From Saccharomonospora amisosensis (lineage in GTDB: Bacteria > Actinomycetota > Actinomycetes > Mycobacteriales > Pseudonocardiaceae): a stretch of 64,000 nt of DNA. The translations under genes and the position numbers were made by a program. Of this stretch, positions 39,063 to 46,132 are shown one piece after another. The stretch's first letter is position 1, and each line of letters opens with the position of its first letter. The DNA lies in the NCBI RefSeq assembly GCF_011761185.1, contig NZ_JAAOYM010000001.1, forward strand, positions 310,001-374,000, read 5' to 3'. The notes below the pieces were generated by a model. That model had not been told where the DNA came from, did not search any database, and worked only from the letters and a program-made list of their open reading frames with translations.

Positions 39063-39326
39063 GTGCAACTTCCTTTCAGCGCTCGAGGTCCTTGGTGCGA
39101 CTGGTTCGTGCTGAACCGAGGCCCGCGGAGCTACTTCGCCGAGATCGAGCAGGCCTCCTGCGAATCGTCGGATCGCGTGTTCGCCGATGCCGATGCCGAC
39201 GCCGACGCGCAGCGCGAGTGCCTGGCTGGCAGCATCACTGGCCACACCAAGAAGGGCGTCCGCGAGCCGATGCTGGAGCGGGTCTTCGAGCACCGGCCCA
39301 ACCTGGACAAGGCGTTCGGCAAGTAG
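39063..39326 (+). CDS. small hypothetical protein with Asp-Ala repeat
   Basis: The frame from GTG 39063 (TTG 39036 and GTG 39108 are alternatives) gives about 87 aa. It contains an ADADADADA run and a conserved-looking tail (GHTKKGVREPMLERVFEHRP). GC-rich third codon positions begin near 39096. A strong terminator starts 14 bp after the stop, which supports a real transcribed gene. The first 10-15 codons look non-coding, so the true start may be GTG 39108. No family was recognised. Confidence 0.5.
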   Translation: MQLPFSARGPWCDWFVLNRGPRSYFAEIEQASCESSDRVFADADADADAQRECLAGSITGHTKKGVREPMLERVFEHRPNLDKAFGK

Positions 39327-39340
39327 GCCCTCCAACTCGG

Positions 39341-39372
39341 CCGGCCCCCGGCGGCTCGCCGGGGGCCGGTTT
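39341..39372. terminator. strong bidirectional terminator
   Basis: CCGGCCCCCGGC (39341-39352) pairs perfectly with 39358-39369 over 12 bp around a 5-nt loop, then GGTTT follows. It lies between the small plus-strand gene and the converging esterase gene. Confidence 0.8.
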
Positions 39373-39393
39373 CGGCCGTGCCGTGACAGGGTG

Positions 39394-40449
39394 CTAATTA
39401 GTTCCGCTGAGTCCCATGCGAAGCGCACCCGCCGCTTCGGCGGTCGCCTCGGTGAACCGGGTTCCCACGCCGAGGAAGTTGACGTAGCCGTGAATCAGGT
39501 CGGACTGCCTGCTGAGAGCCACGGGTGCTCCGGCTTCCTCCAGCCTGGCCGCGTATTCCTCGCCCTCGTCGCGTAGCGGATCGAAACCCGCGGTCGCGAT
39601 GTAGGCGGGCGGGAGCCCGCTCAGATCGTCGGCGAGCAGCGGCGAGAGCTTGGGGTCGTTTCGATCGACACCCGGCGGGGCGTAGTGGTCGAGGAACCAC
39701 GTCATGTGCTCGTCGGTGAGGAAGAAGCGGTCGGCGAACAACTCGCGCGAGCGGCGCCGCTTCGAGGCGTCAAGGCCGGGATAGAACAGCAACTGGAACG
39801 CCGGTGCCGGCCCACCCCTGCGGGTCGTGACCTGCGCGGTGACGGCGGCGAGATTGCCACCCGCGCTGTCGCCGCCGACGGCGATGCGGTCGGCGTCGAC
39901 ACCCAGATCGGCGGCCTTGGCGTGTGCGAAGTCGAACGCCGCGAGGGCATCCTCCTGCGCGGCGGGGAACGGATGCTCCGGCGCCAGCCGGTACTCCACC
40001 GAAAGCACCCGCACGTCAGCGTGCTTGGCAAGGAAGCGGGCGGTGTTGTCGTGGCTGGCCCGGTTGCCGATGACCCAGCCTCCGCCGTGGAAGAACACCA
40101 GCAGCCCGGAGCCGGTGCGCAGCCCTTCGGGCGTATAGAGGGTCGCGGGCAGACCGCCGTGCTCGGTCGGGATGGTGACGTCGCTGGTGGCTACCGGCTG
40201 GATCGGCTTGCCGCCCACAAGGTGCCGGGAGGCGTCGAGCGCCGCACGTGACTTCCGCACCGAGTTGTCGGTGACCAGGGTGGCGCCGGAGAGCTGTTGC
40301 AGGCGCAGCAGCAGTTGGGCGTCCAACGCCAGTTCCTGGCCGTCGAGGTGCACCGGTCTGCCCGCTATCAGTCGGCGCAAGGGGCGGGGTAGTGCGTAGA
40401 GCAACTGGGCCGCGCCTGCCTGGATCCGGATCTGCGGCGGTATCGCCAT
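39394..40449 (-). CDS. alpha/beta hydrolase, hormone-sensitive-lipase-like esterase
   Basis: This 351-aa esterase has an oxyanion motif HGGG (in LLVFFHGGGWVIGN), nucleophile elbow GDSAGG, catalytic Asp in GFDPLRDEGEEYA and His in DLIHGYVNF. It belongs to the HSL/bacterial family IV esterases that hydrolyse short acyl esters. ATG 40449 is the start. It is convergent with the small gene at 39063 and divergent from the FMN reductase gene. Confidence 0.9.
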   Translation of the reverse strand: MAIPPQIRIQAGAAQLLYALPRPLRRLIAGRPVHLDGQELALDAQLLLRLQQLSGATLVTDNSVRKSRAALDASRHLVGGKPIQPVATSDVTIPTEHGGLPATLYTPEGLRTGSGLLVFFHGGGWVIGNRASHDNTARFLAKHADVRVLSVEYRLAPEHPFPAAQEDALAAFDFAHAKAADLGVDADRIAVGGDSAGGNLAAVTAQVTTRRGGPAPAFQLLFYPGLDASKRRRSRELFADRFFLTDEHMTWFLDHYAPPGVDRNDPKLSPLLADDLSGLPPAYIATAGFDPLRDEGEEYAARLEEAGAPVALSRQSDLIHGYVNFLGVGTRFTEATAEAAGALRMGLSGTN

Positions 40450-40571
40450 GTGCCCTCCTCATCGCCGGTGACCCCTAGAGGCTACTCATCAGTAGGAGGC
40501 GATGCCAGGTCCGAGGGCCGTTGCCACAACTCGTGGCCCTCCACCTAACTCAAGCGTCTAGCCTCGGGTAT

Positions 40572-41147
40572 GTGACTTCCACACGTGCGATCAAGGTGCT
40601 CGGTGTCGGCGGCTCGCTGCGAGCCGACTCGCAGTCGGAGCGAGCGTTGCGGATCGCCCTCGAAGGCGCGGCGGAGGCCGGGGCACGGACGGCCGCGGTC
40701 ACCGGAGACGGGCTCGCCCTCCCGTTCTACGAGTCGGCCGTCGAGGATCGTGCGCCGCGGGCGATCGAGTTCGTGCAGGCCGTCAGGGAGGCCGACGGCT
40801 TGATCGTCGTCTCGCCCGGCTATCACGGCGCGCTGTCCGGGCTGGTCAAGAACGCGCTGGACTATGTCGAGGACCTGCGCCACGACGAGCGGCCATACCT
40901 GCACGGACGCGGTGTCGGCCTGATCGCGGTCGCGCACGGTTGGCAGGCCGCGGTTACCACGCTGAACCAGCTGCGCACGATAGCGCACGCGCTGCGCGGC
41001 TGGCCGACCCCACTCGGCGGGGCGGTCAATACCGCCGAGGTGAAGTTCGACGAGGCTGGTGGCGCTTCCGAGGACAAGATCGTGGCGAACCTGCGACTGA
41101 TCGGCCGCCAGGTCGCCGAGTTCGGGTTCGGCCGCGCGAGCGGCTAG
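40572..41147 (+). CDS. NADPH-dependent FMN reductase family protein
   Basis: This 191-aa flavodoxin-fold protein has the phosphate loop GVGGSLRADSQSERAL near residues 10-25 and the flavin loop VSPGYHGALSGLVKNALDYV. It is related to azoreductases and chromate or quinone reductases. GTG 40572 is preferred over the upstream TTG frame because the conserved fold begins there. The -35 box of the downstream dps promoter overlaps its end. Confidence 0.85.
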   Translation: MTSTRAIKVLGVGGSLRADSQSERALRIALEGAAEAGARTAAVTGDGLALPFYESAVEDRAPRAIEFVQAVREADGLIVVSPGYHGALSGLVKNALDYVEDLRHDERPYLHGRGVGLIAVAHGWQAAVTTLNQLRTIAHALRGWPTPLGGAVNTAEVKFDEAGGASEDKIVANLRLIGRQVAEFGFGRASG

Positions 41148-41148
41148 C

Positions 41149-41174
41149 GTTTCGCCTACTCCGCGACCGGGTAG
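41149..41174 (+). promoter_or_regulatory. SigB/SigF-type stress promoter of dps
   Basis: GTTT at 41149-41152 and GGGTA at 41169-41173 are 16 bp apart, fitting the GTTT-N14-16-GGGTA pattern of actinobacterial SigB/SigF promoters. They lie about 75 bp before the Dps ATG. Dps genes are classical members of this stress regulon. Confidence 0.55.
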
Positions 41175-41246
41175 CCCAAAAGCGTTGCGTGGGCGTTTTC
41201 GCCCGCGAAAGATGCTCCGCTCCCGAGCGCAGAGAGGACTACATCG

Positions 41247-41723
41247 ATGGCCAAGTCGCCTATCACCAGCCCGCTCAAGGACAGCGACAAGGAGCTGACG
41301 GCGAACGTCCTGCAGTCGACTCTCGTCGACCTCATCGACCTGACGCTCGTGGCCAAGCAGGCACACTGGAACGTCGTCGGCAGGAACTTCCGCAGCGTGC
41401 ACCTGCAACTCGACGAGCTCGTCACCGCAGCGCGCACTTTCACCGATGACGTTGCCGAGCGAACCAACGCGATCGGCGTCTCACCCAACGGCAAGGCCAA
41501 GACTGTGGTGGAGCGCTCCGACCTGCCCGAATATCCGGAAGGTTGGCAGAGCACCGAGAAGACCATCGAGGCGGTCGTCGAAATGCTCGCGCGGGTCATC
41601 AAGCGAGTTCGCGCAAGCATCGACGAGACGGACAAGAGCGACCTCGTCACACAGGACATGCTGATCGAGATCGCCACGGAGCTGGAGAAGCAGCACTGGA
41701 TGTGGCAGGCGCAGCTGGCCTGA
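41247..41723 (+). CDS. dps: Dps-family ferritin-like DNA-protection protein
   Basis: This 158-aa protein has the four-helix Dps pattern. Ferroxidase residues are H40 (KQAHWNVVG), H52 and D56 in FRSVHLQLDELV. It forms 12-mers that oxidise and store iron, and may coat DNA under stress. ATG 41247 has GAGAGGA upstream. A perfect stem-loop terminator follows, and a SigB/SigF-like promoter precedes it. Confidence 0.92.
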   Translation: MAKSPITSPLKDSDKELTANVLQSTLVDLIDLTLVAKQAHWNVVGRNFRSVHLQLDELVTAARTFTDDVAERTNAIGVSPNGKAKTVVERSDLPEYPEGWQSTEKTIEAVVEMLARVIKRVRASIDETDKSDLVTQDMLIEIATELEKQHWMWQAQLA

Positions 41724-41735
41724 CAGCCGATCTTC

Positions 41736-41770
41736 ACCGCCCCCGGGTCCGGCTGCGACCCGGGGGCGGT
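41736..41770. terminator. bidirectional terminator between dps and the prolyl oligopeptidase gene
   Basis: The 14-nt arms at 41736-41749 and 41757-41770 (ACCGCCCCCGGGTC and its complement) pair perfectly around a 7-nt loop. It serves both converging genes. Confidence 0.85.
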
Positions 41771-41777
41771 TGCTCGT

Positions 41778-43607
41778 TCAGCACATGCCGAGCGCCCGCA
41801 TCGCGAAATGCACCTCGATAGCGACCTGCTTGATGGTCTCGGCGATGACGAGCGAGCCGTGCCCTGCGTCGTAGCGGTAGAACTCGTACGGGATCCGCCG
41901 GGCCGCGAGCCGGTCCAGGTAGTTCTCGATCTGCCGGATCGGGCAGCGCGGATCGTTGTCGCCCGCCAGCACCAGCACCGGCGCCCGCACCGCGTCGACG
42001 TAGGTGATCGGTGAGCACTCCTCGTACAGCGACGCGAGTTCCTGCGGCGACCCGCCGAAGAGCGCGCGGTCGAAGGCGCGCAGTTGCTCCATCTCGTCCT
42101 CGTAAGCCGCGACGTAGTCGGCAACCGGAACACCCGCGACTCCCGCGGCCCACCGGTCCGGCTGGGTGCCAAGGGCGAGCAGGGTGAGATAGCCACCCCA
42201 CGACGCGCCGCTGACCACACAGCGGGCCGGGTCGGCCAGCCCGCTGCTCACCGCCCAGCCGTGCACGGCGGCGACATCCTCCAGCTCCGTCAGCCCCGGC
42301 CTGCCCTCGATCGCGTCCCGCCACTGGCTGCCGTAGCCGGTCGAGCCGCGGTAGTTGACCTCCACCACCGCGAACCCCGCGTCGAGCCAGACAGCTCGGT
42401 AGGCGGAGAAGCGGTCCTCGTCGGCAGCGTGCGGCCCGCCGTGCAGCAGGAACACCGTGGGCAGTCGACTCTCGTCGCCTCGCGGCCTCGACACCAGCGC
42501 GTGCACCCGGCCGCCGGGCCCTTCGACGAAGGCGTCGCCGACAGGCAGTGAGCCGGGAGGCCGCTCACCCGGTGGTTCGAGCAGCACCTTGTCGGTGCCT
42601 TCCGGCAGCCGGACCCGGACCACCGGCGGCTGTGCGGCGTTGGACCAGGCGTACTCCACGGAGCCGTCCGGCCGCACGCCCGCGCCACCGATCCTGCCAG
42701 GCGGAGTGTCCAGCGAAGCCAGTTCAGCGGTGGCGAGGTCGTAGCGGTAAAGCGAGCTGCGGCCCTGGTGGAAGTGCACGATCAACAGCGCATCGGCGTC
42801 GGGATACCAGTCGCCCGCGATCTCGCCGGGGAGGTCGATGTCGAGTTCGGTCTCGGTGTCGGACTCAACGTCCCAGATCAGCAACTCCTCCTTGCCCCTG
42901 CGCTCGTGTTGGACGAGCAGCCTGGGGTCGCCGCGGCGGGGCGAGAATGCCAGCGCGGCAAGCCCCTTGCCTTTCCCGTCCCACTTCTCGGCGACGCCTG
43001 AGAAGTCGGTGGTGGAGACCACGCGTAGCGCCGGGTGCCGCGAGTCGCCGTGCTCGGAGTGCGAGATAGCCAGCAGCCGCTCGTCGCGGGAAAGCGCTGC
43101 GACGTCGGCGTCGTGTTCGCTGCTGTAGAAGCGCTGGGTGCGGCCGTCGCGGTGAGCGTAGAGCGCGCTGCCCTCGTCCCCGGACACCCCGACGGCGAGC
43201 ACGGAATGGCCGATCTCCAGCCCGGCGGGATAGCCGTCGGGCACGTCGGCGACGGCCTTGGCCGGCTCCGTGCCGCCCGCGAACGGCTCCCGCACCCACG
43301 AGCCGAACTCGTCACCGTCAGTGTCGTCGAACCACCAGATCCACTGCCCGTCCAATGACGTCGTGGCGTGCATCGTGCCGTTGGGCCGGTCGGTCACCTG
43401 GCGGTGGGTGTCGGTGGCGCGGTCCCACGCGTACACCTCCCACACGCCGCTGGCGTTCGAAACGTAGATGCTGGCCTGCGGTGCGTCGAGTGCCCAGTCC
43501 GGGACCGACACCCGCGCGGCGGCGAAGCGCGCACGCCATCGAGCCTCCGCCGCTGGTTCCGCGAGGAGCTGGTCGGGCACCTTGGCTGCCGGATGTTGTG
43601 TGCTCAC
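41778..43607 (-). CDS. prolyl oligopeptidase family (S9) serine peptidase
   Basis: This 609-aa protein has an N-terminal beta-propeller (about 40-370) and a C-terminal alpha/beta hydrolase domain. The nucleophile is in GASWGGYLT, the Asp in LAGDNDPRCP and the His in DAGHGSLV. HGGPHA forms the oxyanion region. No signal peptide is seen, so it is probably a cytoplasmic dipeptidyl- or acylaminoacyl-peptidase-like enzyme. GTG 43607 is the start; the frame runs further upstream but is not conserved-looking. Confidence 0.88.
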   Translation of the reverse strand: MSTQHPAAKVPDQLLAEPAAEARWRARFAAARVSVPDWALDAPQASIYVSNASGVWEVYAWDRATDTHRQVTDRPNGTMHATTSLDGQWIWWFDDTDGDEFGSWVREPFAGGTEPAKAVADVPDGYPAGLEIGHSVLAVGVSGDEGSALYAHRDGRTQRFYSSEHDADVAALSRDERLLAISHSEHGDSRHPALRVVSTTDFSGVAEKWDGKGKGLAALAFSPRRGDPRLLVQHERRGKEELLIWDVESDTETELDIDLPGEIAGDWYPDADALLIVHFHQGRSSLYRYDLATAELASLDTPPGRIGGAGVRPDGSVEYAWSNAAQPPVVRVRLPEGTDKVLLEPPGERPPGSLPVGDAFVEGPGGRVHALVSRPRGDESRLPTVFLLHGGPHAADEDRFSAYRAVWLDAGFAVVEVNYRGSTGYGSQWRDAIEGRPGLTELEDVAAVHGWAVSSGLADPARCVVSGASWGGYLTLLALGTQPDRWAAGVAGVPVADYVAAYEDEMEQLRAFDRALFGGSPQELASLYEECSPITYVDAVRAPVLVLAGDNDPRCPIRQIENYLDRLAARRIPYEFYRYDAGHGSLVIAETIKQVAIEVHFAMRALGMC

Positions 43608-43642
43608 ATCCGCGATCCTGCCAGGTCCGTACTGTATGGGGC

Positions 43643-44368
43643 GTGCTGGAGGGTTACGCGGGTTTCGTCCTGCCCTTGTTGGAGCCGGGAACGCGGGTGC
43701 TGGATGTGGGCAGCTTCTCCGGGGGGCGGGTGGCGAGCACGCTGAGTCTTGGTACCGCCGCCCACCCGATCCGGGTACTCGGCCTCGCCGCCCACGCGGC
43801 CGACGTGACCGAGGCGCGAAGGCAGGCCGAACGGGCTTCGGTGTCCACAGTAGAGTTCGTCGTCTCGCGTCCGGAAAGCCTGCCACTGTGCTCCGGTGTC
43901 GCCGACGTGGTGTTCTCGCACGGGCTGTTGGAGACGGCCGTGGCTCCGATGGCCGTGCTGGCCGAGTTCTTCAGGGTGCTCCGTCCCGGCGGCACGCTTG
44001 CGTTGTCCACGGTGGACTGGAGCAAGGCCAGGTTGCGGCCCAGGACGGCCAACGTGGACGCGGCTTTGCGTGGCTGGAACCTGCTGCAGCGGCGTCTCGG
44101 TGTCGACCCTTTCGCCGGCAGGCGAGTGGCGGACTGGGTTCAGCGCGCGGGCTTTCGAGATGTGCGTTCGCGCGCTCGCCACCACGCCGACATCGGTTAC
44201 CTGGCGCTGGCGCGGGAGGTGGAGGCCGGTCTCGCGGCGGCGATACACCGCCCGGACGGGGGGCCGGACCAGCAGTTGGCCAGCGCCGCGCGGTCGGCCT
44301 GGATGTGGGTCCGGGACGGCTCGGGTGACTTCAGCCAGTGTTGGGTGGAGACGCTGGCGACCCGCTGA
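43643..44368 (+). CDS. class I SAM-dependent methyltransferase
   Basis: This 241-aa protein has motif I RVLDVGSFSGGRVAS (residues about 17-31), a post-I acidic region and motif IV-like ADVVFSHGLLETAV. RVLRPGGTLALST is a classical methyltransferase motif. GTG 43643 is 7 nt after a TACTGT -10-like box, so the mRNA may be leaderless. The substrate is unknown. It diverges from the prolyl oligopeptidase gene and ends 3 bp before the first clpC2 operator. Confidence 0.8.
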   Translation: MLEGYAGFVLPLLEPGTRVLDVGSFSGGRVASTLSLGTAAHPIRVLGLAAHAADVTEARRQAERASVSTVEFVVSRPESLPLCSGVADVVFSHGLLETAVAPMAVLAEFFRVLRPGGTLALSTVDWSKARLRPRTANVDAALRGWNLLQRRLGVDPFAGRRVADWVQRAGFRDVRSRARHHADIGYLALAREVEAGLAAAIHRPDGGPDQQLASAARSAWMWVRDGSGDFSQCWVETLATR

Positions 44369-44370
44369 TC

Positions 44371-44387
44371 GTCAACCATTGGTTGAC
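44371..44387. promoter_or_regulatory. clpC2 operator 1 with embedded -35
   Basis: GTCAAC and GTTGAC flank CATTG as a perfect 17-bp palindrome. Its right arm carries TTGACG (44383-44388), placed 18 bp before TATGGT at 44407-44412. A repressor here would cover the -35 box. Confidence 0.7.
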
Positions 44388-44399
44388 GTATGAGTGGGC

Positions 44400-44416
44400 G
44401 TCAACCTATGGTTGAC
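44400..44416. promoter_or_regulatory. clpC2 operator 2 with embedded -10
   Basis: This is a second copy, GTCAAC and GTTGAC around CTATG, 29 bp downstream of the first. The TATGGT -10 box (44407-44412) lies inside it and predicts transcription from the ATG itself. With operator 1 it makes the promoter fully repressible. Confidence 0.7.
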
Positions 44417-44418
44417 AT

Positions 44419-45126
44419 ATGGCGCAGATGAACACTCCAGTCCGCCTCGACGAACTGATCGAGGCGATCAAGAAGGCGCACTCCGACGTCCTCGAGCAAC
44501 TGTCCGACGCGGTCATCGCGGCCGACCACCTCGGCGAGGTGGCCGACCATCTCATCGGTCACTTCGTGGACCAGGCGCGACGCTCGGGGGCATCCTGGAC
44601 CGAGATCGGCAGGAGCATGGGCGTCAGCAAGCAGGCGGCGCAGAAGCGGTTCGTTTCCAAGTCAGAACCGCTCGACCCGAACGAAGGGTTCGCCAGATTC
44701 ACCCCACGCGCGCGCAACGCCGTGGTCGCCGCGCAGAACGAAGCCCACTCCGCTGGCAATGCCGAGATCACCAGGGAACACCTCGTGCTGGGGCTGCTGA
44801 GCGAGTCGGAAGGGCTCGCGGCCAAGGCGATCGCGGGCAAGGTATCGCCGGAAAGTGTGCGAAGGGCGGCCATCGATGCGCTGCCGGAACCCGCGAGCGA
44901 GGTGCCCTCGCTGAGGCCCTTCGCCGCCGAGGCGAAGAAGGCGCTGGAGCTGACCTTCCGCGAGGCGCTGCGGCTGGGGCACAACTACATCGGCACCGAG
45001 CACATCCTGCTGGCCCTGCTGGAGTTGGAGAACGGCGACGGTCTGCTCACCGGGCTCGGTCTCGACAAGGAAAGCGTGGAGGCCGAGATTCTCGCCATGC
45101 TCGCCCCGTTCACCGGCGGCTCCTGA
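44419..45126 (+). CDS. clpC2: ClpC2-like protein: N-terminal HTH plus two Clp N-terminal repeats
   Basis: This 235-aa protein contains a helix-turn-helix (SWTEIGRSMGVSKQAAQKRF, residues 59-78). It is followed by two Clp_N repeats (about 91-160 and 165-233; FREALRLGHNYIGTEHILLA in the second). It has no AAA ATPase module. Mycobacterial ClpC2 (Rv2667) has this architecture, binds ClpC1-targeting compounds such as cyclomarin, and is reported to repress its own gene. The leaderless ATG 44419 follows two palindromes that hold the promoter. Its likely role is decoy and sensor protecting the ClpC1P1P2 protease. A strong terminator follows. Confidence 0.82.
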   Translation: MAQMNTPVRLDELIEAIKKAHSDVLEQLSDAVIAADHLGEVADHLIGHFVDQARRSGASWTEIGRSMGVSKQAAQKRFVSKSEPLDPNEGFARFTPRARNAVVAAQNEAHSAGNAEITREHLVLGLLSESEGLAAKAIAGKVSPESVRRAAIDALPEPASEVPSLRPFAAEAKKALELTFREALRLGHNYIGTEHILLALLELENGDGLLTGLGLDKESVEAEILAMLAPFTGGS

Positions 45127-45161
45127 GGTCACCGGTGACCTGCCTGGAATCGGAGTCGAAA

Positions 45162-45191
45162 CCCCTGCTCGCCTACGCGGGTAGGGGCTTT
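45162..45191 (+). terminator. terminator after clpC2
   Basis: CCCCTGCTCGC (45162-45172) pairs with 45177-45187 over 11 positions (two G-T) around a CTAC loop, and CTTT follows. It starts 36 nt after the clpC2 stop. Confidence 0.65.
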
Positions 45192-45216
45192 CCGGTTTCG
45201 CCGTACCCGCGTAGGC
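45171..45216. repeat. 13-bp perfect inverted repeat
   Basis: GCCTACGCGGGTA at 45171-45183 and its exact complement at 45204-45216 are 20 nt apart. It overlaps the clpC2 terminator, so two alternative hairpins compete here. It could also mark the edge of the nearby IS remnant. Confidence 0.5.
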
Positions 45217-45240
45217 AAACGCCCGGGCCTACAACAGCAC

Positions 45241-45423
45241 GTGGATGTCTCGCGACATGCCGGACTGATGTCACACGACATCACGGACACTGGGCCGCCG
45301 ATGCCGAAGACACGTCTGGTCATCACCGCCGTCGGCAGCGGCAAGCAGACCTTCGGTGAGGTCGCCACCCGCAACGGCGTCTGGTGGCGATTCCGGGCGG
45401 GATGGGCACGCCATCCGGACATT
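45241..45423 (+). pseudogene. IS481-type transposase fossil with end motifs
   Basis: From ATG 45301 the frame reads MPKTRLVITAV, then GKQTFGEVATRNGV. This resembles the N-terminus of IS481-family integrases (MxKARLVITAV...EVA..YGV). The similarity breaks off after about 30 codons and runs into the 3' end of the next gene. Upstream are two palindromes, ATGTC/GACAT (45245-45258) and GATGTC/GACATC (45267-45282), which may be element-end sequence. It is not functional. The assignment rests on remembered family pattern. Confidence 0.5.
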
Positions 45424-45834
45424 TCACGTCACTGGCGTGTTCTGCCCGATCCTGATTCTCCATTCATCGCCGACGAGTTCAGCGACGACCATGAAGATCG
45501 CCTCCATTGGATCTTTGCGAGGCTGATCAGTGGTGGCGGTGTCCGCGCCGAGGGTCCGCTGGCGAGCATGGATTACCGCCAGTCCTGCGGTGAGGTGTGT
45601 GATGCGCTCGACCGTGTAGCTGACGCTGATGTCTTCCAGCGGCCCACCGGAGCCGAACACGAACCGCTGGACGCGGTACAGCGATTCCCTGTCGTCGATG
45701 AGGTTCCCCCCGAAGTTGACGAAGACGGGGTCTTCAACGAAAAGCGCGTTCATGGACTTGGCGTCGTTGGTGTTGAAGGCATGTTCATAGCGCTTGATCA
45801 GGTTGCCCATCGCCTGGTCGGTCCCGGTAGGCAA
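45424..45834 (-). CDS. SnoaL-like/SgcJ-family protein (DUF4440 type)
   Basis: This protein of about 136 aa has the nuclear-transport-factor-2 fold pattern: LIKRYEHAFNTNDAKSMNAL, then FVEDPVFVNFGGNLIDDRES. LAVIHARQRTLG and a C-terminal EWRIRIGQNT strand follow. TTG 45834 (after AAAGGGG) is preferred; a GTG at 45879 would add 15 residues. Such proteins are small ligand-binding or enzyme modules of unknown reaction. Its 3' end abuts the IS fossil. Confidence 0.7.
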   Translation of the reverse strand: MPTGTDQAMGNLIKRYEHAFNTNDAKSMNALFVEDPVFVNFGGNLIDDRESLYRVQRFVFGSGGPLEDISVSYTVERITHLTAGLAVIHARQRTLGADTATTDQPRKDPMEAIFMVVAELVGDEWRIRIGQNTPVT

Positions 45835-45960
45835 GATGTCCCCTTTCGGTGGGAGCGGAACCCATCCTGCGACTTCCACCTAACTCGAGGTCAAGGCCTA
45901 CTCGAACGTTCCAACCGGAGACGTTGGGAGCGGGTGGCGACCTTGAACCCAAATGAAATG

Positions 45961-45996
45961 AAAAACGCCCGAACCCACACTCCGTGGGTTCGGGCG
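45961..45996 (-). terminator. intrinsic terminator of the tRNA-Pro gene
   Basis: CGCCCGAACCCAC (45966-45978) and 45984-45996 pair perfectly over 13 bp with a 5-nt loop. On the minus strand the stem is followed by five T residues (AAAAA at 45961-45965 on the plus strand). It lies 28 bp downstream of the tRNA. Confidence 0.9.
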
Positions 45997-46024
45997 TCCA
46001 GGACGTCCTTAAGACATCACACTG

Positions 46025-46098
46025 TCGGGGTGGCGGGATTTGAACCCACGACCTCCTCGACCCGAACGAGGCACGCTACCAAGCTGCGCCACACCCCG
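46025..46098 (-). tRNA. tRNA-Pro(CGG)
   Basis: On the minus strand the acceptor arms CGGGGTG and CACCCCG pair. The anticodon stem CCTCG/CGAGG encloses loop TTCGGGT with anticodon CGG. The T arm is CGTGGGTTCAAATCC-like with GTTCAAA. The discriminator base is A and CCA is not encoded. It has its own terminator at 45961-45996. Confidence 0.95.
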
Positions 46099-46132
46099 AT
46101 GTACTGCTGACCTTTCCGGGTCGGCCCATAGT

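Noticed and set aside
45301-46110. long plus-strand frame continuing from the IS481-like start across tRNA-Pro
   Set aside because: After about 30 codons it is antisense to the SnoaL-like gene and then reads through a tRNA, so it is not one gene.
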